Shown: piece after piece, positions 1 to 9,873 of the stretch
Numbering within the stretch: position 1 is the first letter of the stretch
How the letters are laid out: each line of letters starts with the position of its first letter
DNA from: an uncultured Sterolibacterium sp.
GTDB lineage: Bacteria > Pseudomonadota > Gammaproteobacteria > Burkholderiales > Rhodocyclaceae
Assembly: GCA_903832735.1 (NCBI GenBank)
Contig: CAILCO010000041.1
Span: forward strand, 1-64,000
Direction: 5' to 3'
DNA: 64,000 nucleotides
The notes under the pieces: model-generated
The model's database searches: none
Seen by the model: the letters and a program-made list of their open reading frames with translations, nothing else
What the model was told of the DNA's origin: nothing
Made by a program: the position numbers and the translations under genes

Positions 1-248
1 AATGTCCCGATGAGCCTTGCCAATTCTCTCGTCCTCATTTTGCATCTCCTGGCTCCAGCGCCCGTGCGCTATGTAGCCAGTATCCACTTCCACAGGCTCG
101 CTAGATGAGCCAGCCACGTTATTCGCTAAATGAGCCTAAAAGAAATAGTATGTTCATTACAGTCTATTAGATAGCGACGAGGGCAAGCCTTGGAAGCAAA
201 GTCCAAGTTTGTTGCTGTGTGCGCAAATCAACTTCGGTAGCCACAGTT

Positions 249-1166
249 ATGAATACGGATCTCCATAACATCGACCTCAATCTGCTGACCGTATTCGTGC
301 AGATTTATCAAGATCGCAAGGTGTCTGTGGCAGCCGACAATCTAGGCCTGTCTCAACCGACCATCAGCAACGCCCTTAGTCGCTTGCGCCGTCTCCTCGA
401 TGACGAGGTATTTCTACGTACGGCAAGAGGAATGCAGCCGACGCCGCTCGCAGATCAACTCGCACTGCCGATAGCAAATGCTTTAACAGCGATCCGCGAA
501 GCCCTGGCCAGGCAGTTGGTATTTGACGCGACGACCAGTACCCGCCAGTTCACCATGGCCATGACCGATATCGGCGAATTTCACTTTCTGCCGCGCTTGA
601 TGAAAAGCCTGGAGTTGGCAGCGCCGGGCGTCAGCATAAGCACCATTCGCAGCACGGCGGTGAATCTGAAATTTGAAATGGAATCGGGCAAGGTGGATCT
701 GGCACTCGGGCACCTTCCCGATCTGACCACGGACTTTCATCGTCGAAAGCTCTTTTCTCAGCGCTACGTATGCCTTTTCCGTAAAGGGCACGCGATGGAC
801 TGCAAAACCCCCTCGCTCGATGCATTCTCGATCGCAGAGCACGCGGTCGTTATTTCTGCCGGCACCGGTCACGGTCGCGCAGACGATCTTATCGAAGATG
901 CCGGCATCAAGCGCCGTATCCGCTTGCACGTGCCTCACTTCGTCGCGCTGGCGGACATCCTCGAATCGTCAGACCTTATTGCTACCGTACCCGAGGCATT
1001 CGCCATTCGCAGCGTCAAACATTTCTCATTGACTTATGTGCCCCATCCAGTCGATTTGCCGAAGATAGATATCGGTCTTTTTTGGCATGCCAGATACCAC
1101 CGCGATCCAGCCAATCGGTGGTTACGAGACCAGGTAGTTAGTCACTTTCGGAGTGGCGATGCCTAG
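249..1166 (+). CDS. LysR-family transcriptional regulator (NodD/NahR-like)
   Basis: N-terminal HTH 'DLNLLTVFVQIYQDRKVSVAADNLGLSQPTISNALSRLRRLLDDEVFLRTARGMQPT' typical of LysR; start placed at internal ATG (MNTDLHNIDLN). Confidence 0.9.
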   Translation: MNTDLHNIDLNLLTVFVQIYQDRKVSVAADNLGLSQPTISNALSRLRRLLDDEVFLRTARGMQPTPLADQLALPIANALTAIREALARQLVFDATTSTRQFTMAMTDIGEFHFLPRLMKSLELAAPGVSISTIRSTAVNLKFEMESGKVDLALGHLPDLTTDFHRRKLFSQRYVCLFRKGHAMDCKTPSLDAFSIAEHAVVISAGTGHGRADDLIEDAGIKRRIRLHVPHFVALADILESSDLIATVPEAFAIRSVKHFSLTYVPHPVDLPKIDIGLFWHARYHRDPANRWLRDQVVSHFRSGDA

Positions 1167-1633
1167 CTCAGTTACGAACGGTCCGGCGCGAATGTTGGCC
1201 ACATTCGAGATGGATTGATCCTGTCCGCGGGCACGATCCCGGCACCCGGTGTTTTCGCCAGCGGTCCGTCGAACCGGGCGGTTGCACCTCGGCGCCATTA
1301 ACCTCCGGGGCTAGGAGCTTGCGCAGCTGCGCCGGATTTTTCTTGCATCCGGCATTGGCGATCAACTTCAGGAGTTGACGCAAATCAAACAATGAATAGA
1401 TAGATGCCGATGGATACCCAATTGGGATATGAATCTGTGCTTATGAGGCGCATGATAGGCGGAGAGTAATCTCGTCGTGTCACTGATGCTGGCGCTGAAC
1501 TTCGTTGTAGTGGATTGGCTGAATCGCCGGTGGTCTTGCGAACGATGGCTTGTTCCGCAATGCATGACCGCGACAGTTCTCGACAGGTGCTCATCATTAC
1601 CCGATTCGCCGATTGCTATAACAGTTGAAAAGG

Positions 1634-2110
1634 ATGTCCATGTTCATCGAGCAACTCAGTGTCGGCGAGACTGCCGAAAGCCTGAATACGGTTACTCTAG
1701 CCCATATTCATGCCTTCGCCGGTGTATCGGGCGACCACAACCCGGTGCACCTCGATGCCGCCTTCGCGGCCACCTCCGTCTTCAAGGGCGTAATCGCTCA
1801 CGGTATGCTCTCCGCTTCGTTTATTTCCGCCATCATCGGGACCAGGTTGCCCGGAGCGGGCACCATTTACATGGGCCAAAGTCTTAAGTTCCTGGCCCCT
1901 GTGCGCCCGGGCGATCAGGTCAGAACCGTGGTTACGGTCAAGGAGATCATTCCGGAAAAGCGCCGCGTCGTCTGTCGCACGCTCTGCTACGTAGACGAAA
2001 CTCTGGTCATCGATGGTGACGCCACGCTGATGGTGCCGACGCGACAGGCCAAAGCGCAAGCCTTCTTCGCGCCTGCAGCCGTGCCCAGCGGATTGGCAGC
2101 TGCGCTGTAA
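1634..2110 (+). CDS. MaoC-like (R)-specific enoyl-CoA hydratase / dehydratase
   Basis: Hotdog/MaoC motif 'FAGVSGDHNPVHLDAAFAA...GVIAHGMLSASFIS'. Confidence 0.88.
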   Translation: MSMFIEQLSVGETAESLNTVTLAHIHAFAGVSGDHNPVHLDAAFAATSVFKGVIAHGMLSASFISAIIGTRLPGAGTIYMGQSLKFLAPVRPGDQVRTVVTVKEIIPEKRRVVCRTLCYVDETLVIDGDATLMVPTRQAKAQAFFAPAAVPSGLAAAL

Positions 2111-2240
2111 ATGCCCCGACTCCCTTTGAGGGCCGCCTGAGCGACAGAGCGAATGCCGCCGCCAACCAAACTTAACTCCTGTACATCCGCGACACAGGTC
2201 CGCCTTGACGTGGATTCATCGAAATGAGGGAGCAAGCGCC

Positions 2241-2513
2241 ATGTACTTATCACTCCAAGACTGCATCGACATGTCGGATCTGACCGAGGAGGAAATCCTC
2301 GCGATCGCCGAACATGAAGACTTATCCGAAATTCTTGCCCTGGAATTAGGCAGCTATCTGGTCCATACACCGCGCGGCGAAAAGCGCATCAAGCGCATGA
2401 TTCAAGATGATATCAAGCACGCTCAAGAGCAAGGGGACCATCGCCGCTCGCGGTTGCTCAAGAGTGTCCTGCGGCATTATTTGGAGCATCACGCGACATT
2501 AATGGAGCCCTAG
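2241..2513 (+). CDS. small conserved-looking hypothetical protein
   Basis: ORF with start MYLSLQDCIDMSDLTEEEILAIAEHE, natural composition, purine-rich RBS upstream. Confidence 0.65.
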   Translation: MYLSLQDCIDMSDLTEEEILAIAEHEDLSEILALELGSYLVHTPRGEKRIKRMIQDDIKHAQEQGDHRRSRLLKSVLRHYLEHHATLMEP

Positions 2514-2652
2514 TTGGTGCGCGGAATTTCGCGGCGCGAATTATCTCGACGCGACGTTCATATCGTTGCGATGGACATGCCCGGGACAGTAGATTTTGGC
2601 GAGTTACTCCACAGCTGCTGCGATATTTCGTGCGCAGCCGGGCCAAGGTGCC

Positions 2653-3639
2653 TTATCCCGCCACGTCGAGCTTGAACAACTTGGCGGCGTTGCTCCGGCC
2701 AATCTTGATGCGGTCCGCCTCGCTGATACTGGCAGCGTCGAACCAGTCGGCCGCGTGATCGACGTTTTCGAATGGCCAGTCGGTTGAGAACATGATGCGG
2801 TCGGCGCCGATCTCGAGGATCGCGTCGATCAGCGTCTGGGTGCGAAAGTTGCCTGAGGTGGTTAGATAAAAATTCTCCTGGAAGTATTCGCCCAACTTGC
2901 GCTTGGCCGGGTAGCTCGGCGGGGTCTTGACCCAGCCGTTGCGGTGATCGACTCGCCACATGCTATATGGCAGGCCCTCGCCCATGTGGCCGAGGACGAT
3001 TTTTAATTCGGGGAATTGGTCGAACAGGCCGCTGGCCATCAGGCGCAGCGCGTGCACCGCGGTCTCCTGGCCAAAGGCCCAGGTCGGCCCCATCAACCAG
3101 GGATGTCCGCCATAGATTTGCGACCAGGCAGCGGTAGGATTGCGCGGGTGCAGGTAAAACGGCACGTCGAGCTTTTGCACCACGGACCAGAAATCGCGGT
3201 ATTGCGGCAGGTCGTAATAGAGAATGTTGTCCTCGCTGTTGGCCTGCGAAAAACCATTGACCAATGCACCCTTGAACTTCAGGTCATGGATGCAGCGCTC
3301 GAGTTCGCGCGAGGCCAGGTCGGCGTCCTGCAGCGGCAATGCGGCCAGACCCTGGAAGCGGTCGGGGCGCTTGGCGACTTCATTGGCCAGAAAGTCGTTG
3401 GCCCGAATCGCCATTTCATGCGCGCGCTTGACGTCGTGGATCGCCTGCACCGTAGGCGCATTGAGCGAGAGCAGCATCATTTCCATGCCGTGCGCGTCCA
3501 TCAGGCGCAGACGGTTGTCCTGGATGTCGAGCAGGCGCGCGCGCAGTTCCGGCCAAACTTCGGGAGCGAGAAATCCGTTTGAATCTTCGATGGTTTCTTC
3601 GATCGCGAAATGTTCTTCGAGTCCGATTTTTCCTCGCAT
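2653..3639 (-). CDS. amidohydrolase family protein, gamma-resorcylate decarboxylase-like
   Basis: 'MRGKIGLEEHFAIEETIEDSNGFLAP...FYLHPRNP...GHMGEGLPYSMWRVDHR...FSTDWPFE' matches ACMSD/2,6-dihydroxybenzoate decarboxylase family. Confidence 0.85.
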   Translation of the reverse strand: MRGKIGLEEHFAIEETIEDSNGFLAPEVWPELRARLLDIQDNRLRLMDAHGMEMMLLSLNAPTVQAIHDVKRAHEMAIRANDFLANEVAKRPDRFQGLAALPLQDADLASRELERCIHDLKFKGALVNGFSQANSEDNILYYDLPQYRDFWSVVQKLDVPFYLHPRNPTAAWSQIYGGHPWLMGPTWAFGQETAVHALRLMASGLFDQFPELKIVLGHMGEGLPYSMWRVDHRNGWVKTPPSYPAKRKLGEYFQENFYLTTSGNFRTQTLIDAILEIGADRIMFSTDWPFENVDHAADWFDAASISEADRIKIGRSNAAKLFKLDVAG

Positions 3640-3832
3640 GAAGTGCTCCGATATAAGGGGTGGTAAAACGAAAATGCGCCGGCCTGATAGTGGAGTTGCG
3701 GTCGATTCCGGCATTCTACTGAAGGCCGGGGCTATTCATAAGACACAGAGCATCGCGTCATGAAGCGCCGCTTCGGACGGTCTTCGGATACCGCCAATCT
3801 CCGGTTGACAGAAATCCGGGTTGGCTAGACTT

Positions 3833-3945
3833 GGCTTGATGATCGCCGCCTTGCCGGCGGTGCGCAGCGAGTATTATCGTGAACCGCCGGCGGATCATCG
3901 TGGACCCGCCCGGGCGTATCTGGTCCGGGTCGAATTCAACCGTTG
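3833..3945 (+). pseudogene. Fossil of tonB 3' end (C-terminal ~35 codons)
   Basis: Frame at 3839: MIAALPAVRSEYYREPPADHRGPARAYLVRVEFNR*; compare intact TonB end at 13270-13947: IDGAALQAVRSARYPEPPAEMRGADRVYQVWVEFNR*. Nucleotide identity strong at gtcgaattcaaccgttga. Confidence 0.8.
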
Positions 3946-3956
3946 AGGAGGTCGTT

Positions 3957-5351
3957 GTGTCGTTGCTGAAAACCGTTGCCAGGGTTGCCCTGTTCGCGTT
4001 GCCGCTGATGCTGTCCGCCGTTGCCGGCGCCGAGCCGGAGTTGAAGGCCGCATGGGTGGTTCTCGGCGTGAACGGCCTAGCGGTCGCCAGAGTGGTCAGC
4101 GCGGATGGCAACTGTCCGAAGATCCTGATCGACGGCAAGTCGTATCCGATGAGCCTGCGCGCCAGGGCCGAAACGATCGCGCTGCGGCCGACGGCGAGCG
4201 CTCCTTCCGACTCCAAGCCCTCGTCCTTCCCTTTCAGCACCTGCGAATATCCGCTGCCCGACAAGGTCACGCGCGCCTCGGTAGGTTCGCACAACCTGCC
4301 CGTGCCCAAGACGAGCCCGCAACGCATCGTGGTCATCGGCGACAGCGGTTGCCGGATGAAGCAGGCCGACGACATTTGGCAGGACTGCGCCGATCCGAAT
4401 GCCTGGCCGTTCGCGCAGATTGCCCGCGCCGCCGCCAGTTTCAATCCTGATCTCGTCGTCCATGTCGGCGACTATCACTACCGGGAGAATCCCTGTCTTG
4501 CCGGTGGCTGCCAGGGCAGTCCCTGGGGTTATGGCTGGGATGCCTGGGACGCCGATCTGTTCGAGCCGGCGGCGCCGCTCTTCGCCGCCGCGCCCTGGGT
4601 GGTGTTGCGCGGCAATCACGAAACATGCGCCCGCGCCGGCCAGGGCTGGTTCCGCTTCCTCGATCCGCGCCCGTACAGCGCCGCCCGCTCATGCGACGAT
4701 CCGGCCAGCGACAACGCTGCCGACTATTCCGAACCTTATGCCGTGCCTATCGGCCCCGACGCGCAGATCATCGTCTTCGATTCCGCGAATGCCGGCAGAT
4801 CGCCGCTCCGAGAGAGCAATGTCCAGGATGCCGCGCTCTTCGCCAAGTACCGTGCGCAGTTCCGGAGGGTCGCCGAACTCGCCGGCAAGCCGGGTATCCT
4901 GAGCATGTTCGCCGACCACCATCCGCTGCTCGGCTTGTCGCCCCAGGACGATAATTCGGTGCTCGGCGGCAATCCCGCATTGCTCTCGGTGCTGCTGGCG
5001 GACTATGGCCCAGCCTACTATCCGCCGGGAATTCAGGTTGCCCTGCACGGCCACACGCACTTGTTCGAGGCGATCAGTTTCGCCTCTGATCATCCGGCCG
5101 TCTTTCTCTCCGGTAACGCCGGCGACAAGCTCGACAGCCCTCTGCCCGATCCCCTGCCAGCGGACGCAGCCCCGGCCGCAGGCGTTGTGGTCGAGCGGAT
5201 CACCCAGAGCAATAGCTTCGGCTTTCTGCTCCTCGATCGCCTGGAGGAAGGCTGGGCCTTCAAGGCCTACCGGCGCGACGGCAGCCTGATGGCGACTTGC
5301 CTGCTGAAGCAGGGCAAGATAGCTTGCGACCGGACCGGCTCGATCAACTAG
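3957..5351 (+). CDS. secreted calcineurin-like metallophosphoesterase, copy 1
   Basis: Motifs 'VVIGDSGCR', 'VVHVGDYHYR', 'VLRGNHETC', 'ADHHP', 'VALHGHTHLFE'; signal peptide; GTG start preceded by GAGGAGG. Long near-identical stretches shared with 13959-15368. Confidence 0.9.
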   Translation: MSLLKTVARVALFALPLMLSAVAGAEPELKAAWVVLGVNGLAVARVVSADGNCPKILIDGKSYPMSLRARAETIALRPTASAPSDSKPSSFPFSTCEYPLPDKVTRASVGSHNLPVPKTSPQRIVVIGDSGCRMKQADDIWQDCADPNAWPFAQIARAAASFNPDLVVHVGDYHYRENPCLAGGCQGSPWGYGWDAWDADLFEPAAPLFAAAPWVVLRGNHETCARAGQGWFRFLDPRPYSAARSCDDPASDNAADYSEPYAVPIGPDAQIIVFDSANAGRSPLRESNVQDAALFAKYRAQFRRVAELAGKPGILSMFADHHPLLGLSPQDDNSVLGGNPALLSVLLADYGPAYYPPGIQVALHGHTHLFEAISFASDHPAVFLSGNAGDKLDSPLPDPLPADAAPAAGVVVERITQSNSFGFLLLDRLEEGWAFKAYRRDGSLMATCLLKQGKIACDRTGSIN

Positions 5352-5450
5352 TGCCCGTCGTTGTCTGAAAGACAACCCAGGGCTCTTGTGCCAGCCCAGC
5401 AGGTGCTAGTGCCCGTCGTTGTCTGAAAGACAACACAGGGCACTTGTGCC
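5349..5450 (+). repeat. Tandem copies (about 1.75 units, 58-bp period) of a dispersed hairpin element
   Basis: tagtgcccgtcgttgtctgaaagacaac... at 5349 and again at 5407; a third copy inverted at 55255-55312. Confidence 0.85.
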
Positions 5451-5562
5451 GGGTAGACATACCTTGTTACGACAATGGCTGCTTTTGACATACGCCCGAT
5501 ACCCGCTTCTGTTCCAATGGCCATGAGCTTCAAAAGTTCCAGAACCTGAAGGGAGTCATGCC

Positions 5563-5934
5563 ATGAAAAAGACCTTGCTGATTTTGTCTCTTGCGATTTT
5601 ATCCGCCTCGCCGGCCTATGCCGACCGTGGCCGGGGTGGCGGTTGGGGCCACGGCGGCTGGGGTTGGGGCGGTGCCTGGATCGTTCCGGCGGTAATCGGC
5701 AGCGCCATCGTTTATGACCTGACCCGGCCGCAACCCTACTATGTGCAACCGACGCCGGTCTACGCACCGGCTTATGCCCCGGTGATGGTGTCGCCCGCTC
5801 CTCAATCCTGGTATTTTTGTGCCGCCGCCAACGCCTACTATCCCTATGTGACCTCGTGCCCGAGCGGCTGGCAGGCGGTGTCGGCGACGCCGCCCGCGAT
5901 GCCGTCTGCGCCTTACGCACCGCCGCCGAGATAA
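5563..5934 (+). CDS. small secreted Gly/Trp/Tyr/Pro-rich protein
   Basis: Signal peptide MKKTLLILSLAILSASPAYA followed by RGRGGGWGHGGWGWGG and P/Y-rich tail; strong RBS (gaagggagtc). Confidence 0.8.
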   Translation: MKKTLLILSLAILSASPAYADRGRGGGWGHGGWGWGGAWIVPAVIGSAIVYDLTRPQPYYVQPTPVYAPAYAPVMVSPAPQSWYFCAAANAYYPYVTSCPSGWQAVSATPPAMPSAPYAPPPR

Positions 5935-6026
5935 TGCCCGGAGCCGAGTTCCTGCATGCCAGCTATCAATACCGCATCCTGGCGATGGACGTGATCGCCT
6001 TTCGGTAGCGGCAAAGTCCGCGCAGA

Positions 6027-7394
6027 TTAAAATTCCGCATGCAGACGCACGCCATAGATCGAGACCGGGCCGCGATCCTGGTTGTAGGCGGGATGATCGA
6101 CATGCTGATAGTCCAGGGTGACGGTCGAGTGCGGGCTGCTGCGCCAGGAATAATAGGTTTCCTGAATCTGTTCCGGCGCATAGTTCATGCGCCCGTCACC
6201 GACCTGCACGCCCAGGCCGCCCGCCGCAAAATAGGCTTGCGCGGCGCCCGATATCCGGTTGACTGCTGCGGCTATTCCTAGAGTGTCGTCATGACGTCCC
6301 CAGGCGTCGCCCTGAATCGACAAGCCGGCGGAAACGGCTTGATTGATGTCGGCGAACTCGAAGGTCTCCTTGCCGCCCCTGTTGCTGCTCAGGCGCGCAA
6401 AGGCGCCGATGGCCGAGGTCAATTCCTGTTCGACATTGAGGACTAAGCCGGGCCGCGAACTGAAGCGGCGGACCAGCGCGACGTCGGGTGTGCTAGTAGT
6501 CGCGAGGCCCAGGTGGACGGCATCGGCGTAGCCGGCCATGTCACCGCGATTGACGAAGGCCAGCAGTTTCACTTTGCCGGGATGTCCCCGCCATTGATGC
6601 CGTTGCTCCGCTTCGAGGATGACGGAATTTTGTCGAAAATCGAAACCCACGACCTTGCCGTTGGGCACGGCAGAGAGGCGGAACACGCCGCCGCGCAGCG
6701 TCCACCAATCCTGCGTCCATTCGGCCGCCGCACCCAGGGTATAGCCCCATGAGTCGGCGGCATAGTCGAACGCGCCGCCCTCGATAATCGCCCAGTTGAG
6801 GAAGTCCGCGCGGGGATCGTGGGCATAGCGGTTGGTGTCGAAGACATCGACCACGGCGAATTTGCCTACGGTCAGAGTGAGATTATTGACGCTCTGGCTG
6901 CCGGCCAACTGGTTAGCCGCCGCTTCGCGTATTTCTTCCGCATCGCCCAGAGAAATCGCCTGCCGGATGAACGCCCGCGGGATGCGCAGGTAGGGCAGAT
7001 TGGCGCCCACTTTATAGGCGCCGCCATTGGGAAAGCCGGCCATCCCGACGGTATTGTCGAAGCCAAAGCCCTGGTCGATTTCCGGATTCAGCCAGAGTTC
7101 CGCGCCGCGCCAAAGGCTCACGCCTGCGAACAGGGTCAGATCCGTCGTTTCCTCGTTCCGGCCGTTGGTGGACAGGCTGTTCTTGCCGCTGTACGCGGCA
7201 GCAAAGTGCGGATGCCCCTGGGTGATGTTGGTGAATTGTCCATGGATCGCCCATGTCTCGTCAGCAGGCGCGTCCTGCGCGAAGGCCGACGGTGAGCTCA
7301 TGAACACTAGCGTGCACCATGTTATGGCGATAGCCCCTATGCGGGACGAGAAAGCCCAAACGGATGTGAGGTGATGCAACCGTAGCGTATTCAT
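6027..7394 (-). CDS. carbohydrate-selective porin, OprB family
   Basis: 'ETWAIHGQFTNITQGHPHFAAAYSGKNSLS...TLFAGVSLWRGAELWLNPEIDQGFG...AEF' beta-barrel pattern, C-terminal Phe. Confidence 0.85.
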   Translation of the reverse strand: MNTLRLHHLTSVWAFSSRIGAIAITWCTLVFMSSPSAFAQDAPADETWAIHGQFTNITQGHPHFAAAYSGKNSLSTNGRNEETTDLTLFAGVSLWRGAELWLNPEIDQGFGFDNTVGMAGFPNGGAYKVGANLPYLRIPRAFIRQAISLGDAEEIREAAANQLAGSQSVNNLTLTVGKFAVVDVFDTNRYAHDPRADFLNWAIIEGGAFDYAADSWGYTLGAAAEWTQDWWTLRGGVFRLSAVPNGKVVGFDFRQNSVILEAEQRHQWRGHPGKVKLLAFVNRGDMAGYADAVHLGLATTSTPDVALVRRFSSRPGLVLNVEQELTSAIGAFARLSSNRGGKETFEFADINQAVSAGLSIQGDAWGRHDDTLGIAAAVNRISGAAQAYFAAGGLGVQVGDGRMNYAPEQIQETYYSWRSSPHSTVTLDYQHVDHPAYNQDRGPVSIYGVRLHAEF

Positions 7395-7470
7395 TGTTAT
7401 TTCCCGATCATCGGACGACAAGCGCCCCTCTGACGCCCGTCAGGGCATTAGTCATTGGCTAACAGGGTTC

Positions 7471-9108
7471 CTAGAGCGCAGTCCCGTCGGTTGCCATGTG
7501 AAACAGCTTGAACAGCAACAAGCCGGCCGCAATGAGCAGATACGCCCGCAGCACGCCCATCCAGACACGGCTCATCAGCGTGAGACTGGCCGGTGGCAGT
7601 TGCTCCAATGGCGGCATGCGCCACTGCACCCGCAGCGCCGGGGCTATCAGGTCGTCGGCAACGGGCTGGATGCCCTTGGCCTTCTCGTAGAAACGCACCG
7701 CGAGGGTGATGACGATGCCCAAGGCGCTACCGCCAACGAGAACACCGAGTATCTGCGCATCGCTGATGTCCGGGAACAACACCGCGGCTGTCAGGATCAC
7801 CGACAACATGACCAGCACCGCAATGATCGCGGCGGTGAATATGTTGACGGAACGCTTATTGACCCAGGGGCCGAGCACGGCCTGGTCATTGCATAGCAGC
7901 AGCAGGAATACCGTGGCACTCGGCAGCAGGACGCCGGCCAGGGTCTGGACCATGTTGGTCAAGAGGCCCAGTGGCGTTCCCGGCGTGAGCACGAGCGCCG
8001 CCGCAATGACGATCAGCCCGAAGAACAATGCGTAAAAGGCCAGCGCCTCGGTTGGCTTGCGATGCAGGGAGTGCTTGATCGAGAGTACGTCACCCAGCGC
8101 ATAGGCGGTCGACAGCGACACCGCCGCTGCGCCGATGATGCAGGCGTCAATCAGCGCCACGGCAAACAGCACGCCGGGCAGGCGACCGACGTACTTCTCT
8201 ATCCCCAAGGCCACGGCACCGGCATCGGCGAAATTGCCGAACTCGGGCCGTCCGGCGAACGTCGCGGAGGTAAACCCCATCATGGCGACGGCGCCGACCA
8301 CGACGAGCACGATGCCGAGCCAGAGATCGATGCGCTCGTATTTCATGAAGCGCGGCGTGATGCGCTTGTCGATGACATAGCTTTGCTGGAAGAACAACTG
8401 CCAGGGCGCGACCGTGGTGCCGACGATGGCGATGATCAGCAGCATGACTTCGGAGAGCTTGCCGCCTATGGGCATCTGCGGGATAAAGAAATTCCGGGTC
8501 AGTTCGCCCATAGCCGGATGGGCGACCAGGAACACCGGCACGAGCAGCAGGCTGCCGAACACCAGGAACATGGCGAAGCGCTCGAAACGGCGAAAATCTC
8601 CGGTGCTGGCGGCTGCCATGATGATGAATGCGGCAATCGACACGCCCAGGATCTTGGAAATGCCCAGGTACTCAAGACCGAGCGCGATTCCGATGAACTC
8701 GGTGACGATGGTCAGGGCGTTGAGGATGAACAGGTCGATGACGCTGAAGGCGCCCCAGAATTTGCCGAAACGCTCGAAGATCAGGCGCGCATGACCGACG
8801 CCGGTGACGGCGCCCAGGCGCAGCACCATCTCCTGATTGACATAGAGCACCGGCACCAGCAGGAACAAGGTCCACAGCAAGCTGGTGCCATAGTTCTGTC
8901 CGGCCTGGGTGTATGTGCCGAAAGCGCCCGCATCGTTGTCGCCGACCATGACGATCAGGCCGGGGCCGAGTATCGCCAGCAGCGTCTTGAAGCGATGCCA
9001 CAGCCCGGTCCTGGGGCCGACATCGCCATGGCGTATCGTGCCGAAGGCGCCGCGGATGTCGCCGATGTGGGCGCGGTCGAGCACGGCGGATTGCGAATGG
9101 CTGGTCAT
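7471..9108 (-). CDS. NRAMP-family divalent metal transporter
   Basis: 'ILGPGLIVMVGDNDAGAFGTYTQAG', 'GTTVAPWQLFFQQS', multiple TM segments. Confidence 0.9.
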   Translation of the reverse strand: MTSHSQSAVLDRAHIGDIRGAFGTIRHGDVGPRTGLWHRFKTLLAILGPGLIVMVGDNDAGAFGTYTQAGQNYGTSLLWTLFLLVPVLYVNQEMVLRLGAVTGVGHARLIFERFGKFWGAFSVIDLFILNALTIVTEFIGIALGLEYLGISKILGVSIAAFIIMAAASTGDFRRFERFAMFLVFGSLLLVPVFLVAHPAMGELTRNFFIPQMPIGGKLSEVMLLIIAIVGTTVAPWQLFFQQSYVIDKRITPRFMKYERIDLWLGIVLVVVGAVAMMGFTSATFAGRPEFGNFADAGAVALGIEKYVGRLPGVLFAVALIDACIIGAAAVSLSTAYALGDVLSIKHSLHRKPTEALAFYALFFGLIVIAAALVLTPGTPLGLLTNMVQTLAGVLLPSATVFLLLLCNDQAVLGPWVNKRSVNIFTAAIIAVLVMLSVILTAAVLFPDISDAQILGVLVGGSALGIVITLAVRFYEKAKGIQPVADDLIAPALRVQWRMPPLEQLPPASLTLMSRVWMGVLRAYLLIAAGLLLFKLFHMATDGTAL

Positions 9109-9169
9109 AGCTTGCTCCCTCGAATGTCAGCTTGCGGGAGGCAGCACCTGGCCGCCTCCCGGTCCGTCT

Positions 9170-9367
9170 TTAGAACCACTGTCCCCGGGGGGAGGAGCCG
9201 CCGGAGACCAGCAGGCCGTAGATGCCGCTGCCGCCCCGGGTGCCTTGCTGTTGGCCGATGGCCGCAAGCTTAGCGGTACCTCGTGCCGTGGACAGCCAAC
9301 CGGAAGCCGGGACGTTGCGGCCGGTGGAAACGGCTGCTGCTTTGTTCACAGCGAAATTGAAGATCAT
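9170..9367 (-). CDS. small Gly/Ala/Ser-rich protein, probably co-transcribed with the NRAMP gene
   Basis: MIFNFAVNKAAAVSTGRNVPASGWLSTARGTAKLAAIGQQQGTRGGSGIYGLLVSGGSSPRGQWF; RBS GAGGTGTCATC-ATG; 61 bp upstream of the NRAMP start, same strand. Confidence 0.6.
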   Translation of the reverse strand: MIFNFAVNKAAAVSTGRNVPASGWLSTARGTAKLAAIGQQQGTRGGSGIYGLLVSGGSSPRGQWF

Positions 9368-9539
9368 GATGACACCTCGCATGTATGCGTCCGCCACTTA
9401 GGGCAAACAGGCATTGCGTTGATCGAAATGCCGTGCCGCCGCCTGACCGAAATCAGGCAACATAGCCAATATCGCTAAGCAGCAAGGCTGCTACGACATC
9501 GGAAAGACACGACGGATTACAAACGACCGTGAGGAGGTG

Positions 9540-9720
9540 GCTAGGAGCAACCCGCTTGCTGCGGGTTAAGAAGATTTGCTGCTGGCGCACCGTCCCGCTG
9601 TAGCAGCGGAACGGCGGCGGGAGTCTAAGACAGTGCCTGGGGTTTCGCTGAATCAGCTGACGCGGTTTGAGCTACTAGGGCAACAGTCCAAGATGCCTCC
9701 CTGGAAACGAAGAGGGGCGC
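9540..9720. other. Structured intergenic region, candidate cis-regulatory RNA, strand unresolved
   Basis: Hairpins AACCCGC-TTGCT-GCGGGTT and CCGTCCCGCTG-TAG-CAGCGGAACGG (minus strand gives an 11-bp stem with one G-U). Confidence 0.4.
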
Positions 9721-9802
9721 ATTGTTAAACTTTTCACCAGCAGAGTCAACATCTTCATCGGCCTTCAAGCCTTTCGATAGGCCTCGTGGAGATATCATAT
9801 TT

Positions 9803-9836
9803 CGGTAACGGCGCTGTAATACGGCGACTGTCTAAT
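9803..9836 (+). promoter_or_regulatory. Candidate Pho box plus -10 upstream of the TonB receptor
   Basis: CGGTAAC-GGCG-CTGTAAT-ACGG-CGACTG-TCTAAT, 11-bp phasing. Confidence 0.7.
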
Positions 9837-9873
9837 GGCGACTTTTCCGCTTGTCCAACCATTAGGGGTTTCC

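Noticed and set aside
8062-9273. Long ORF (403 aa) on + strand opposite the NRAMP gene
   Set aside because: Low-complexity Q/H/D/E/G-rich translation typical of the antisense frame of a GC-rich gene; the opposite strand has a clear NRAMP protein.
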